From: Macrostomum hystrix
Taxonomy: Eukaryota; Platyhelminthes; Macrostomidae
DNA: 64,000 nucleotides
Assembly: GCA_950097015.1 (NCBI GenBank)
Contig: CATNEN010000002.1
Span: 5,115,001 to 5,179,000 of the forward strand
Direction of reading: 5' to 3'
Part shown: positions 1 through 11,065 of the stretch, piece after piece
Position numbering within the stretch: position 1 is the stretch's first letter
How the letters are laid out: every line of letters begins with the position of its first letter
Notes under the pieces: generated by a model
Seen by the model: only the letters and a program-made list of their open reading frames with translations
The model's database searches: none
Told to the model about the DNA's origin: nothing
Position numbers and translations under genes: made by a program

Positions 1-790
1 GCGGGTCTGGCTCAGCACGGAGTACCCTGGCTGATCATCAAGGTGTTCATGGACTTCTCTTGCGGCTTATGCGCCTTCATTAACACCAGTGATGGCCCAA
101 CTGAGGAATTCCTAACGACATCCGGAGTCCTCCAAGGCGACACGCTGTATCCCTTCCTCTTTGTGGTTGTGGTTGACTTCGTGTTGCGACAGGCCATCAG
201 CGAAGAGGACAGCTTCATCCTTGCGCGCCAGCGCAGCTCTCGCTAACCGGAAGTGCTTCTCGGCTGCCTCGCGTATGCTGACGACATCGCGTTCCTGTGC
301 CGTGACCCCGAGACGGCTCAGTGAGCCCTGCATCGCCTGGCGCTGGAAAGCTCAAAAGTCGAACTGCAGATCAACGCCACAAAGACCAAGGTGCTGTGCG
401 TTTGCACTGCAACAAGGCCCGACCTCTACCTGCCGGACGGCGTACCTGTGGACGCCTACGATGATTTCTGCGACCTAAGGTATGTCGGTAATAAGCGCTG
501 ACGTAACTGTGGAGATACGCATGTGTATGGCCTGGCGCGCCACGCAGCTGTTGCGCTCGATCTTCAAATCCGAGGACACTGACTTTCTCAAGCTGTCCTT
601 GTTCCAAGCAGCAGTGCTTCTCCTGGCCTATGGCAGGAAGCGGTTCCTTTAACGCCGGCGCGCGATGCCACCATCGATGCTGCTCACCAGCTGCATGTGT
701 GCTGCTCTCGGCATCAGCGCTAACGAGACCATCAGCAATTAAGACTTCTACGCTCGCAGCGGCAGGAAGTCGTTGTCCACCACCAGGCTA
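1..790 (+). pseudogene. Decayed non-LTR retrotransposon reverse transcriptase fragment
   Basis: One forward frame shows the RT core of a non-LTR element: a GVLQGDTL block near 125-150 and the catalytic YADD box at 274-285, followed by an INATKTKVL-like thumb block. The frame is broken by a TAA at 244 and a TGA just after the YADD region. The later part (about 495-790) resembles the C-terminal region seen in the second non-LTR element of this window at 47.5-48.8 kb, in a shifted frame and with another stop. The 5' part lies outside the window and no open protein remains, so this is a dead copy. The RTE/R4-like assignment is tentative. Confidence 0.8.
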
Positions 791-799
791 CACTTATTT

Positions 800-1440
800 A
801 GCATATATGAATTTGTATATTTTACACACTGACAGGGTACGTTAGGTTTAAAATATTGGATAAAAAAGTTATCATCAGGACAGCTGCTAGAATAACAGTT
901 AACTTTAATAAACTGCAGACACTTGCACTCAATGCAGGTTTACAGAGCACTCAGTGAAAGCAGTCTGTACTACAGACAGCACCTGTTTAATTTCCACGTG
1001 CTATACCAGATCAATGAGTTTATTTTAGAGTACACACAATAAACAAGAAAGTTCTTAAAAAAACAGTAGAAAAGTTGACACATAATTATGATAACAAAAA
1101 GTTGAACTCAGTGCCTTAAGCTGTAATTTTAGGAACATAGACTGATTTAAGTAGTCGACAATAAAATATTTCTTAAGAATTACGACTCCTTGACTATTTG
1201 TGTGTCAGAGATTCAGCATTCAGGTCTATCATACAATAGTGTAGGGGATTTAAAATTAAAGTTACATAAAATTCAACCCAAGCGAAAGACAATTTGCTAG
1301 ATAATGGCATAATGAGGGTCATTTGGCATATGAAAGGAGATAATGTCTGAATTGGGGGATGATTTAGCATATTTGATTAATTGACCAACTAAGCCGACTA
1401 AACCTGGGCAGAAAGCGCATTTTTTAACTCAAGTATCACC
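800..1440. other. AT-rich intergenic DNA, nothing recognised
   Basis: I see no coding exon, tandem array or RNA gene here. The stretch sits between the dead RT fragment and the SINE insertion. Confidence 0.6.
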
Positions 1441-1453
1441 AGGTGCTAGAGAT
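1441..1453. repeat. Left target-site duplication of the SINE
   Basis: AGGTGCTAGAGAT occurs here and again exactly at 2054-2066, immediately flanking the GC-rich insert. Confidence 0.85.
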
Positions 1454-2053
1454 CTATCTATCTATCTATTTTGCAGGGGGGCCCGGGGCACTTGTCGCAC
1501 AAGCGACGGAGCGGCACGCCCCCGACCGGCGAACTAGGCGCTTTTGCGCCCATCGCGCCGCCTCCCCTGAGCAGGCACCACACACAGCAGCACAGACCAG
1601 CCGGGGAGGGCAGGAGGCACCCAGAATAGGCAGCAGTGTCCCACACCCCAGCCCCACACGCACATAGCAGACCAAGCCGGGGCGGAAGGCTGATAAGAAA
1701 TCAGTCCTCAGGGGGGGCCGGGTGATGAGTGTACACTTATCCAATCGCGCTGACGGAAGTCCAGAAAGCGCGCGGCGGTGTACACCCGCCCTCCAGCCAC
1801 CCCCCGCAAGGTCTCACGCCCCAGCGCCAACGCACACGCCACACAACTCACGCAACGCAGAACAGGCACACAGAGGTAGGAGCGAAGCTATTATTTCAAG
1901 CTTTGATTGCACGAAATATGGTGCACCTCCGCCGGTCGCTACTGTCCAAACCCCCCAACAAGCCCCGAAATTAATCGTGAATTGAAGGGTAAATCGAACT
2001 AGCGTCCTTTGGAGTGCGAGGCAGCGACGTTAGCCGCTGACCCACTCGCCCCT
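1454..2053 (-). mobile_element. tRNA-headed SINE, about 600 bp, minus strand
   Basis: The insert is bounded by perfect 13-bp direct repeats. Read on the minus strand, it begins at 2053 with a tRNA-like head: a GTGGGTCAGCGG box-A-like block and a CTAGTTCGATTT box-B-like block about 50 nt later. It ends in a short run of TAGA repeats next to the left duplication. This is the anatomy of a SINE moved by LINE machinery. The body is strikingly GC-rich compared with the AT-rich flanks. The family name is unknown to me. The tRNA-like part is not a functional tRNA gene, since the acceptor and anticodon stems do not close well. Confidence 0.8.
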
Positions 2054-2066
2054 AGGTGCTAGAGAT
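2054..2066. repeat. Right target-site duplication of the SINE
   Basis: This is the second perfect copy of the 13-bp direct repeat at 1441-1453. Confidence 0.85.
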
Positions 2067-2475
2067 TCAGGACTATCGTACAATAGTTATTGATAAAGGA
2101 TACAAACTCTATAAGAAGTACAATGTATTTAAACATCGATTTTTTAATGCAAATGTAGGACGAGAAAAAAACTGAACAAAACTATGATCACCATATTTAG
2201 TGTCAATGAATGCCTGAACTTGAAAAATTGAAATGTAATATCAACCTAGAAAATTAAAAGAAAAAACTTTGGTATATAGGCTAAAAAACCGTCAGAAAAA
2301 ATGCTTCTTATTAAAATATCGATCCAGAGTTTGGAATAGTTAGTAAATTGTATATTACTAAGACAATATGAGAAGTCGCAGCTAACGCGAAATCGTGAAA
2401 AGTCACTATAAAGGTTAAGTATTTTATAGTGACTTTGGCAAGCTGAAATTTGACCTCACATCGCATCGCACCTAT
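2067..2475. other. Intergenic, 3' side of the NAPE-PLD gene
   Basis: AT-rich sequence with no supported exon. It probably holds the 3' UTR and polyadenylation region of the minus-strand NAPE-PLD gene. Confidence 0.5.
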
Positions 2476-5400
2476 TCACTCCACCTGGACTGACTGGCCG
2501 ATGAGAACAGTTACAAACTGCTCATCTGGCACATCCTGGTCCAACCGTTCCGCCGCCAGATCCTTGGGCGGATCCATCGCCGCCTGATAAATTGAAGAAT
2601 TGGAAGGCTGACCCGTGCGTTCACTTGATTAGCGAACTCGAGACACCTGACAATATACAATTTTCTTACCTCACTAGTGCCCATATCGAAGGTTCCCCAG
2701 TGAATGCCGACAGATTTGGCACTATCCAAGTCTTTGTGAATCCATACGGCCTCTTTTGGTGAGACGTGCTGTGGACTGAGCAGGTGTCTGCAATCAAATG
2801 GTCACTGAGGTTTAATCTGTGTTTTAGTCTCATCACTGGGGTTTAATCAGTGTTTTGGTATCGTCACTGGGGTTTAATCTGTGTTTTGGTATCGTCACTG
2901 AGTTTTAACCTGTATTTTGGTATCGTCACTGGGGTTTAATCAGTGTTTTAGTATCGTCACTGGGGTTTAACCTGTGTTTTGGTATCGTCACTGGGGTTTA
3001 ATCAGTGTTTTAGTATCGTCACTGGGGTTAAACCTGTGTTTTGGTATCGTCATTGAGGTTTAATCTGTGTTTTGGTATCGTCACTGGGGTTTAATCTGTG
3101 TTTTGGTATCGTCACTGACTTTAATCTGTGTTTTGGTATCGTCACTGGGTTTTAATCAGTGTTTTAGTATCGTCACTGGGGTTTAACCTGTGTTTTGGTA
3201 TCGTCACTGAGGTTTATACTGTGTTTTGGTATCGTCACTGAGTTTAATCTGTGTTTTGGTATCGTCCCTGAGTTTAATCTGTGTTTTGGTATCGTCACTG
3301 GGGTTTAATCTGTGTTTTGGTATCGTCACTGAGTTTAATCTGTGTTTTAGTCTCATCACTGGGGTTTAATCTGTGTTTTGGTATCGTCACTGAGTTTAAT
3401 CTGTGTTTTGGTATCGTCACTGGGGTTTAATCTGTGCTTTGGTATCGTCACTGGGGTTTAATCTGTGCTTTGGTATCGTCACTGAGTTTTAACCTGTATT
3501 TTGGTATCGTCACTGAGTTTAATCTGTGTTTTGGTATCGTCACTGAGTTTAATCTGTGTTTTGGTATCGTCACTGGAGTTTAATCTGTGTTTTGGTCAAG
3601 TATCAAATACCTGGGCAGGTAGGCGCCTATTGGAATAGCCGACAGTCGCATTGGACCAAACTGCTGTCGAATCTGTTTGAACAGTCTGTCCTCGTAGCCG
3701 GTATCTCCGCCGAAGAAGCAGTTGCTGCCACCATCCGGTCTCAGAACGTAGCTGCCCCACAGGCTGCGATTCGTGTCCAACATGCTGCGAGAGCTCCAGT
3801 GCTTGGACGGAGTGAAAGTGATGGTCAGGCCGCCATCAAAGCTGGAATCGCTGCTGCCTTTTGAGCTCTGTTGTTGCGAGTTCGTATTGGAAAAATATAA
3901 TGAGACTCGTCAAGCTGTTATTCTACGAAATACCAACATAGTTAATTACAATATACGCTCGTACTCAATAATAACAGCCCACATGATGAAATTTTGTAAG
4001 CATAATTTTTTGCTGGTTTTTACCACCGGACACCTCGACGAGAATCATTGAATATCTCGACAGTGCTGATGTTTTGTGATTCTGGAAGTTGTTTCATCGT
4101 GTTCTGCATTTTTATGGCGATTAGTTGAATATTTTAAGACATACAGAAAAAAAGAAATATGTGGGCATTTGAAATACCCCTCTATGGTATTTTAGTGTAA
4201 AAAACTACTTTTTTAACACGCACAGGAAAGATTGTGCATTTGTATCACGCGGGGTGGCTTCATAATTATAACAAAAACAATCAGGCCACAGCTACAGCTT
4301 GAATTCACTAAGACTTACCGGACTTGCCTTAGCCGGCAGCTGAACATTCTCCCACCACTCTAGCTCACGGATGTTCCTACATCCCAGGCTCTGCATCAGG
4401 CGACCATCGCCTTTGGGCACGCAGAAGACTGCATTCGGCTGCAGCCTGGCGAGCTGCTGGATGGTGGCGGAGTCAAAATGGTCATAGTGGTTATGGCTGA
4501 TGCACACAGCATCCAAAGGCAGCAACTGTTCCAGGCCGCAGGGAGGCTGTCGATAGCGCAGCGGTCCGGCGAACTGGACGGGCGAGCAGCGCTGGCTGAA
4601 CACCGGGTCGAACAGGACCCGGTGCCCGGTGTCAGCGAAGGAGAACAGGCAGCAGGCGTGGCCAAGCCATGTCAGTGAGACGCCGCTGCTGGGCTGCTGC
4701 GAAAAAAGGCAAGAAAAAAACATTTGAAGACAGAAAGACTGCAACATCTTCCAAAATTATCCACAGCAACTCTCAGAGCACATGCTCGTCCCATATACTA
4801 TTTAATGTATAATTTATCGTTCATTTCGGCGCAGAGAACGCCTTGGGTGCTTGTCGTGCAATATTGACGACTACGAGCTAATTGAAGATTGCGAAGATTC
4901 TCATCTTCACACTGCCTGAAGATGAGAAAGTCAATGGCAGATGTTCACACCTATGAGTGCGTGCCTGCGTACTGTATATCAGTGTGTCACATGCTGCGGT
5001 GACAAATCCACCAACACATATTTCATTGTTAACAGTAGAACTAACAATTACCCCTTGACAATTTTTTTGTTGCACCAGGAGGGAACAATGCAAGCACACG
5101 AAACGCAAGAACACGGGCCAAATTTTTGTTGCTTAATCAATGCCAGCTCTTGAGACCGTCGAGATATTTGTTTTTTTTCTGGCCGAAGGTCAGTTTTTTT
5201 CCATTTGTGCTAGTGTATTTTCATACACCCATTTACACGAATTAGCACTGCGCCTCAGTGCGGCCTTGCCAGGCCTTCAAACTTTATCAGCATGTCATCC
5301 GAATCTGCGTCATCTCCGTCTTAGGTGGTCACCCACTTTTATCTAGACGAATTCACTGGAACTTCAAGGGCTACAACTGGTAGAAATTGTAGGCCACCAT

Positions 5401-5889
5401 GGACATCCTGGCACGAATTTCTCCAATTTCCACTGAAGAAGCCTAAATATTAGGCGCAGCTCAACTACATTGCAACATTGCAACATCGCCTAGTCTGTCA
5501 ACCAATCAGTCACCAACTAACGCTGCTAGCATTCAGTCGCTGCCAAAAAATTGATAAATGAGTAAATGTTATACCCACTAGACCCACTGTAGCTGGACAC
5601 TCACAAGCACAACTGGTTGGTGCATCACTGGAAACATCTGATCCAGCTCAGCCTGTGTTGGCTGCCTGGGCTTCCTGCACAGGTTGCACTTGCAAATGAA
5701 GTGCCACAGAAAAGCACAGCAGTTTGGCAGTTGGAAGTGAAATGGAGACTCATAAACTTGGGGGCAGATGCCGCAGCATGGTCGGCGAACTCGCGGCTGA
5801 TAAAGCTGGTCAGACCTCGCAGAGATGACCCTTGTCCTTTCATTAACAGCATAGGCATCGGGCTCTCTAGTCAGCTGGCTGCTTGACAT
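2476..5889 (-). CDS. NAPEPLD: N-acyl-phosphatidylethanolamine phospholipase D (NAPE-PLD), five exons
   Basis: Exons on the minus strand are 5889-5605, 4696-4319, 3867-3611, 2787-2670 and 2583-2476. All joins are GT-AG and phase-consistent (0,0,2,0), giving about 381 residues, close to the usual family length near 390. The protein has the metallo-beta-lactamase fold of NAPE-PLD: TWLGHA at 104-109, the zinc-binding HNHYDH at 163-168, a histidine in PSKHW near 244, GGDTGY near 274-279 and IHWGTF near 335. Family knowledge: this zinc membrane enzyme releases N-acylethanolamines from N-acyl-phosphatidylethanolamine. Exon 1 (residues 1-95) is Cys-rich and divergent, but ends in a block resembling the conserved EELD...LPV segment. 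Intron 3 is a minisatellite and intron 1 holds a dispersed repeat. A CTTTCAG sits about 50 nt upstream of the ATG, so a 5' UTR exon or trans-splice site is possible. Confidence 0.92.
2795..3598. repeat. Minisatellite, 29-31 bp unit, about 26 copies
   Basis: Tandem copies built from the blocks GTTTAATCTGTG, TTTTGGTATC and GTCACTGG fill NAPE-PLD intron 3. Copies vary by one or two bases and some units are shorter by one or two. Confidence 0.95.
4830..4965 (+). repeat. Dispersed repeat family A, copy 1
   Basis: It contains TTGGGTGCTTGTCGTGCA, followed by an ACACTGCCTGA-GATGAGAAAG-TCAATGGCAGAT series. The same ordered blocks recur at 8680-8835 and 11605-11765. It lies in NAPE-PLD intron 1. Confidence 0.6.
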
Positions 5890-7508
5890 GCTTTGTGCAT
5901 ATGATCTGTTTACTGATTGGTCTGAAAGCAGTAAGTTATTAAAATAGTGAGTGATTAAGAATTTAAGAATTTTCAGAACATGTCCTGTTTAATCTACAAC
6001 AGAGAAAAGTTTTAATAATAGATATGTCATATAGCTAAGCATAAAAAGATATCTGATAAAAAGGAGGCTATTTGAAGAGAACAATATTTTTACATCTAGC
6101 TATTTCCTACAAAACTAGCTATGGGACTAGGAACCCGCCTTCTAGAATTACAAAATATGAATTTATTGTAATTTTTGTACAGTGTAAGTGGCTATATGAT
6201 TACTTAATTAATGGAGAAAAAACAGAATAAGACAAGAAATGAGTTACATACAAAAATATTATTTTGCCTTGAACTTTTTCTCTCCAGAAATAGCTTCTAT
6301 AACTGAAGTATAAACACTGTTCAAGTAGCCAGCAAACATTAAAAAGGAAATATATATTTTATTTTAACTGCCAGCCTTCTAAGTCATGTTTCTTAATGAA
6401 TGCTAAAGCAATAATATTACTTTTTTGAAAATTCATTGCTAGCAATTCTAAAAATAATTTAATACTATATTAACAATTTGTTGGATGCAATTGCATTAAT
6501 TCAACTTATTTTCCTTATAACTTGAAAATAAAGGCCCAAAAATTTAAATGCTGAAAGCTGTGTACACTGCTATAGCTTCTGATTTAAAACATAAATAGCA
6601 GTTTAAGCAACAAAAACAATTACTATTTATATATATATACCTTTAAAGTTTTTTAGGATTCTATTTATAGCCTACTAAAAAGCAAAAGTAGACTTTGAAA
6701 GCTAAGAAACATACTGAACTTATTCCACTTGTTAAGGTTAACGGTGCTAAAGTTGAGCATCGACTTATGAGTTATGACATAGATGTAACTGAGAACAATG
6801 GTCAATTGGCACCATTTGTGAAGACAAATGAAAAATGTTTCGAAGAAAATTTATTATTTGAAAATAAACATATCGTAAAAAGTTGAATTTGAAAGTTGAA
6901 AGTTGAAGAATGTAATGAATGAATGAATGTAACTACATGTATATATAAATAATTATCTCATACTTAATCTTGCTGTAAATCTAGCTATTTTGTTTCTTAA
7001 ACTGTTAAGAAACTGTTACAGTTTTACTTTTTATTTCAAGTTTAAACCAACGTTCGGTGGCATTTTGTGAATTATGAAGAACCATGAATTAGTGCTTCAC
7101 CGACGAGTATTACAACACAAATCATTTAAATCACTGTATATGCTATACAGTCAGTTTCTTGTGTTAGCTGAATAGTGTAGTATTGATGTAGCTCAATAAC
7201 TCAACTCAACTAAGAGCTAAAAACGGTAATAATTACAACAAAGTCATGTGAAATTTAATATGATACTGTCGCATATTTTACGTAAATGATACAAAAAATG
7301 TACTACAATTTTTTACATAAATCTATTATTCTTTGTAGCAAGTTTAAATATATAGTCATCAATGATATATTTTAGATTTCGTTCTTTAACTATTTTATAA
7401 TGTAAATAATATATATAGATCAAGCAGTGTATATTCAAAGTAGAAATTCCGAAGAAATAAACATTCTGTAGACAATCAGAAATTCTGCAGCTCAGAAAAC
7501 CGTCTCCG
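5890..7508. other. AT-rich intergenic DNA between NAPE-PLD and the DEG/ENaC gene
   Basis: No exon, array or RNA gene is supported. A 63-codon open frame at 6695-6886 has no recognisable domain and no splice context. Confidence 0.55.
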
Positions 7509-10002
7509 TTAAGCTTTTCCTACGTCATGGGGCTCAACTTTCCGCCCAAACAGCAGCCGACCCAGCGATGCCGCCAGGACGAGCAGCTCGCTGAGGGTGA
7601 GAAAGCTCGCGCCGAGCCAGACTCCCAGTGCACCGCCGAAGTCGCTGAGCAGGTCGTGAATCTGGAATTTTCTCGACACAGCGTAGTGCAGCATGGTGTC
7701 GGACTGGTAGTGGATGAACACCTTTGATGAATAGGTTGGTTAGAGGAGTAAGTGTTGGAAAGTATACGTATGTTGTGATGAGTTGTCTATAATCATATAG
7801 ATGTGGTTCAAGTTTTACCTTTAAAATAACATTTTTACCTTTATAACTTTAAAATATTTACTTCCGAAAATGTCTTCCCGAATCACTATAAAATGACACC
7901 GCATATAAACGCGAACCGCCAAAAGTGCTCGTGAGAGTACCTCATAAGTTGTTTTTGCATTTTCAAATAAGAACTCACCCTAAGAAAGTACCATGAATCT
8001 GTTTTATTGTTGAGCACACCTTCCGGATAAGCATCGACAATCTCGGATGTGTCGTTAACCATCGCTTTCCTAAGAGCATTGAGAGCATTTTTCAGGTACT
8101 CCGCAGTCCTGATCTCAGACGAGTAGTTCCGATGGCCGCCAGGTGTCAGGTGGGGCCAGCCGTAGCTGTCGGCGTCAATGACGCGCTTGTACCTGACGCA
8201 GGCATCCAGTGGGCAGCCGGTCACCTTGGAGCCGTTGCAGATCGAGTTATGCTTGATTCGATTGCTGAGGTTGCGCTGAATTTCGAGAGCTCTCGCGAAC
8301 TCGGCGTCGCTGGGAAAGTCCGCCTCAAACTTGGCGCAGTCTCGATATCGGTTGGCGATCTCCGAGAAAACGATGATGCCCGAGTAGGAGCAGTTGAAGT
8401 CCCTCACAATGATCTGGGAGCACTTCAGAGCATTGCAGTGGGCCTGGCTGTAATTGATTTTGAACTTGCTTATTACATCCTCAACGAGGTAGCTGACATC
8501 ACTTGCGCAGTCACTTGAGTCTGTGTTTTCGTACATTGTTGGCGAGACCTGCAGCGAAGAACAGAACAGAACACATCATGCAGTGCTAAAATCTCGATTG
8601 CTTCAGGTTCGATTTTAACATCTTAGGGAAAAGTGTGAGTGGCAGAGCTGAAGAGCGACTATCGCACTTGGGACTAAGATCGTTTAATTTGGTGCACGGC
8701 CGCTGGGAGGTTTGGGCGCTTGTCGTGTGCAATTTACGCCCATATGACGGCTGACACCCCCAAAGGCACACTGAGAGTGTACACTGTCAGATACTGAAAA
8801 CGTCATGGCGGATATAAAGTCATCCTTGTGAATCCGAGGTTTGCATGCTCACATCGGGGTCAGCGTCGCCTTTCACCAGTGCATACAGATATTGTTATCA
8901 AATTACGGCTCATGCACACTGCCGTGAAACCACGAGTTTTTTATGCAATTTTTTTAATATTCTTACGAGTGGTGATATAAAATGTGCAATCGTGCATTTT
9001 GGTCTCGTTTGATAATGTAGTGTGGAAGAGCCTGGGGAAATAGAAAATAACATCAGAGAGCCTTTCAGTCACCTCTATGTCGTAGTGAAGGCCGTGACTG
9101 AGCTGCATGCTCTTCGTGCCAAGGACGGTGTGAGAGTTGATTGCGTCAGTACTGTCCACAAAAAACAGCTGAAGCGTATCGTCGCCGCTCTCCTGCAGAA
9201 GCAGCTTCAGCGCCTCGTTCTTTGCCCAGTCAGTTTCAAAGACGCTGTTAAGCGAATTGCTTGTCCGCGGCCGCTTAAACAGCAGCAGCTTCATGGCTTC
9301 CTGTCCAAAGGGCACCTGACTGAGCTTTAGCCGGTGAATGAGGTCCTGAAGAATCAGTCGGTAGCAGACCATGAGCTTATCGTTCACATCCGCCAGGTAG
9401 CTGCGAAAGTCGTAGCACTTTCCGTCAATCTGGTCGCCGTAAGTGAAGCCCACAATGACATCCTGGGGCCGAGGCCGCACTTCTCTGGCTATGGGCAGCC
9501 GGTAGAACAGGCGCTTGAAATGAGCCGTGTAGGACACCTGTCCCTTATCCTGACCGGCCTTCAGACTGACATTTAGGTAGCGCCTGTAGGCTGACTCCAG
9601 CTCTCTCCTAGCCGAGTCGTTCAACAGACGCAGTCGATAGGTTGAAACCAAGTCGCTGTTGCACAGTACAATGTCTGGCAGGGTTGCGGGAATGCTGACC
9701 TCCGTCATGCTCATGGTTGTGGGGAAGTTGACGTACTGTGACGTCAGCACGTACAGGTGGTACACGGACGCAACCAAACACGCTGAAATCAGCAGCATCC
9801 AGAGAATTCGAGCCCCCAGCGAGTGGGACTTGACGCACTGCCCAACACCGTGGGTGCTGGTGCTGCTGAGCCATTCCGAAATCACCAGCTTTGCGCCATT
9901 GGACGGCGACACTGAAGTACTCGCCATCTGTTGCGGCGGCTGCGGCTGCGGCTTCACCTGCAGCTGGTCATGCTGATAGAAGCCGCTGTCAGAGTTCTCC
10001 AT
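7509..10002 (-). CDS. DEG/ENaC (amiloride-sensitive) sodium channel subunit, three exons
   Basis: Exon 1 runs from 10002 to 8967. It encodes a Gln-rich start, the HG gating motif at residues 51-52, a first membrane helix at about 66-86 and an ATLPDIVLCN block. The second exon runs from about 8548 to 7979 and holds the Cys-containing extracellular region. The third, 7721-7509, holds the second membrane helix with the hallmark LLSDFGGALGVWLGAS. The total is about 605 residues, usual for the family. Known role: trimeric Na+ channel at the plasma membrane, gated by peptide, acid or force depending on subtype, which cannot be told here. The exon 2-3 join is phase 0. The exon 1-2 join does not close: exon 1 ends in phase 1 while the obvious acceptor at 8549-8551 is phase 0. 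A small exon or an alternative acceptor near 8520 may exist. An AG lies one base before the ATG. Confidence 0.9.
8680..8835 (+). repeat. Dispersed repeat family A, copy 2
   Basis: It shares TTTGGTGCACGGCC, GGGCGCTTGTCGTG, AATTTACGCCC and GTGTACACTG blocks in order with copies 1 and 3. It lies in the first intron of the DEG/ENaC gene. Confidence 0.65.
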
Positions 10003-10696
10003 TCTGTAATTTTCGTTTCCAATTTTCTTTCTGATCTTTTAACTACCTTAAATGCGAATTCGGTACCAAAACTCACCAGCCCCCCGGCCAAATCGATAGA
10101 TGTGATTTGATTAACAATTTGATGATCCAATGCAAATTTGCTCAGTGTAAAAACATACGTTTCAGTATGCTTTGGTGTGTGCTAACTGCAGGTAAGGCAG
10201 GCTGGACATGCAGCAGGCTGGTTCCTAGTCCCAAATCACAATCTCAACCAATAAACTGTTCGGTATTTGTTAACCTGTCTGCTGTGTGGATTAGATTATT
10301 AAGCCAGTACTTCAGTATCGGAGCCTCATGGTGGACAGCCTGATGCCGTACAGTGATTCAAGACAGCTATTCAAATACACGCAAAAAGCCTATAGAAACA
10401 TGAGATTATCTGAGACCTTGTCGATAAGGCGGACTTCTGCGGGTGGCAGTGACTGTGTGAGTCTATATACGTATAGCTCTTTGAACTCTTGGGAATAGCG
10501 ATTTAGTGAGGCCAAGTTGGCATCAAGCACAACGGCAACCCAGATCGCAGTTGTTATGAATCGGCCCTGAATCGAATTATTCTTAATTGCCTAATTGAAA
10601 AGTATATTTATCCTGCAGTTCGGACCTAAAAAAAGCATTTTAGTGATCGTTTTTACATCTGTATCTGAAATAGAATTAATCATTATATGTTATTAC
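10003..10696. other. Intergenic, upstream of the DEG/ENaC gene
   Basis: No supported exon. A short open frame at 10107-10343 lacks any recognisable domain. Confidence 0.5.
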
Positions 10697-10978
10697 GCGG
10701 GCCCTTATTCGGGGCCAGATGTGCAGCCGACAGCACAGTCGCAGCTATTGCGCGGCGCATCTGAAGGCTGCGAACGGTTGTTCAGTCCATGGACTGGTGG
10801 GACGCCACACCTACCCTCAGCTGCCCCCGATAAAGTCTGGTACCCATTTAACAGCTGAACTGAACAGGTGAACTGATGCCAAGCAGAGTTAAGTGTCTTG
10901 CTTAATCAAAGTCGTGAATCGAACCCCCGACCTTTAAGTCGCGAGTCCGAAACTAATCACTAGGCTACCACCTCCATC
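10697..10978 (-). mobile_element. tRNA-headed SINE (family B), minus strand
   Basis: On the minus strand it starts with GGTGGTAGCCTAGTGATTAG (box-A-like) and has GGGGGTTCGATTCACGAC (box-B-like) about 45 nt on. A body follows that contains the palindromic core CAGTCCATGGACTG and a GCAGCC-rich stretch. The core recurs in the copies at 13.3, 23.5 and 33.8 kb. The blocks AGAGTTAAGTGTCTT recur at 18.5 kb. Confidence 0.7.
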
Positions 10979-11065
10979 TTCATCATTATTTTTTTCATAA
11001 ACGAATAAATCAAAGCTTCAACACGACGTCTGTCAGCTGACACAGGGTCTTCAATCGATGGTCTC

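Noticed and set aside
1983-2053. Functional tRNA gene on the minus strand
   Set aside because: It is the head of a SINE bounded by target duplications; acceptor arms do not close.
2795-3598. Possible CRISPR array (regular repeats)
   Set aside because: Units abut directly with no unique spacers, and the context is a eukaryotic intron.
6695-6886. 63-codon frame MKAKKHTELIP...
   Set aside because: AT-rich intergenic, no homology I recognise, no splice or promoter context.
8132-8518. 128-codon plus-strand frame
   Set aside because: Antisense shadow of the DEG/ENaC extracellular exon.
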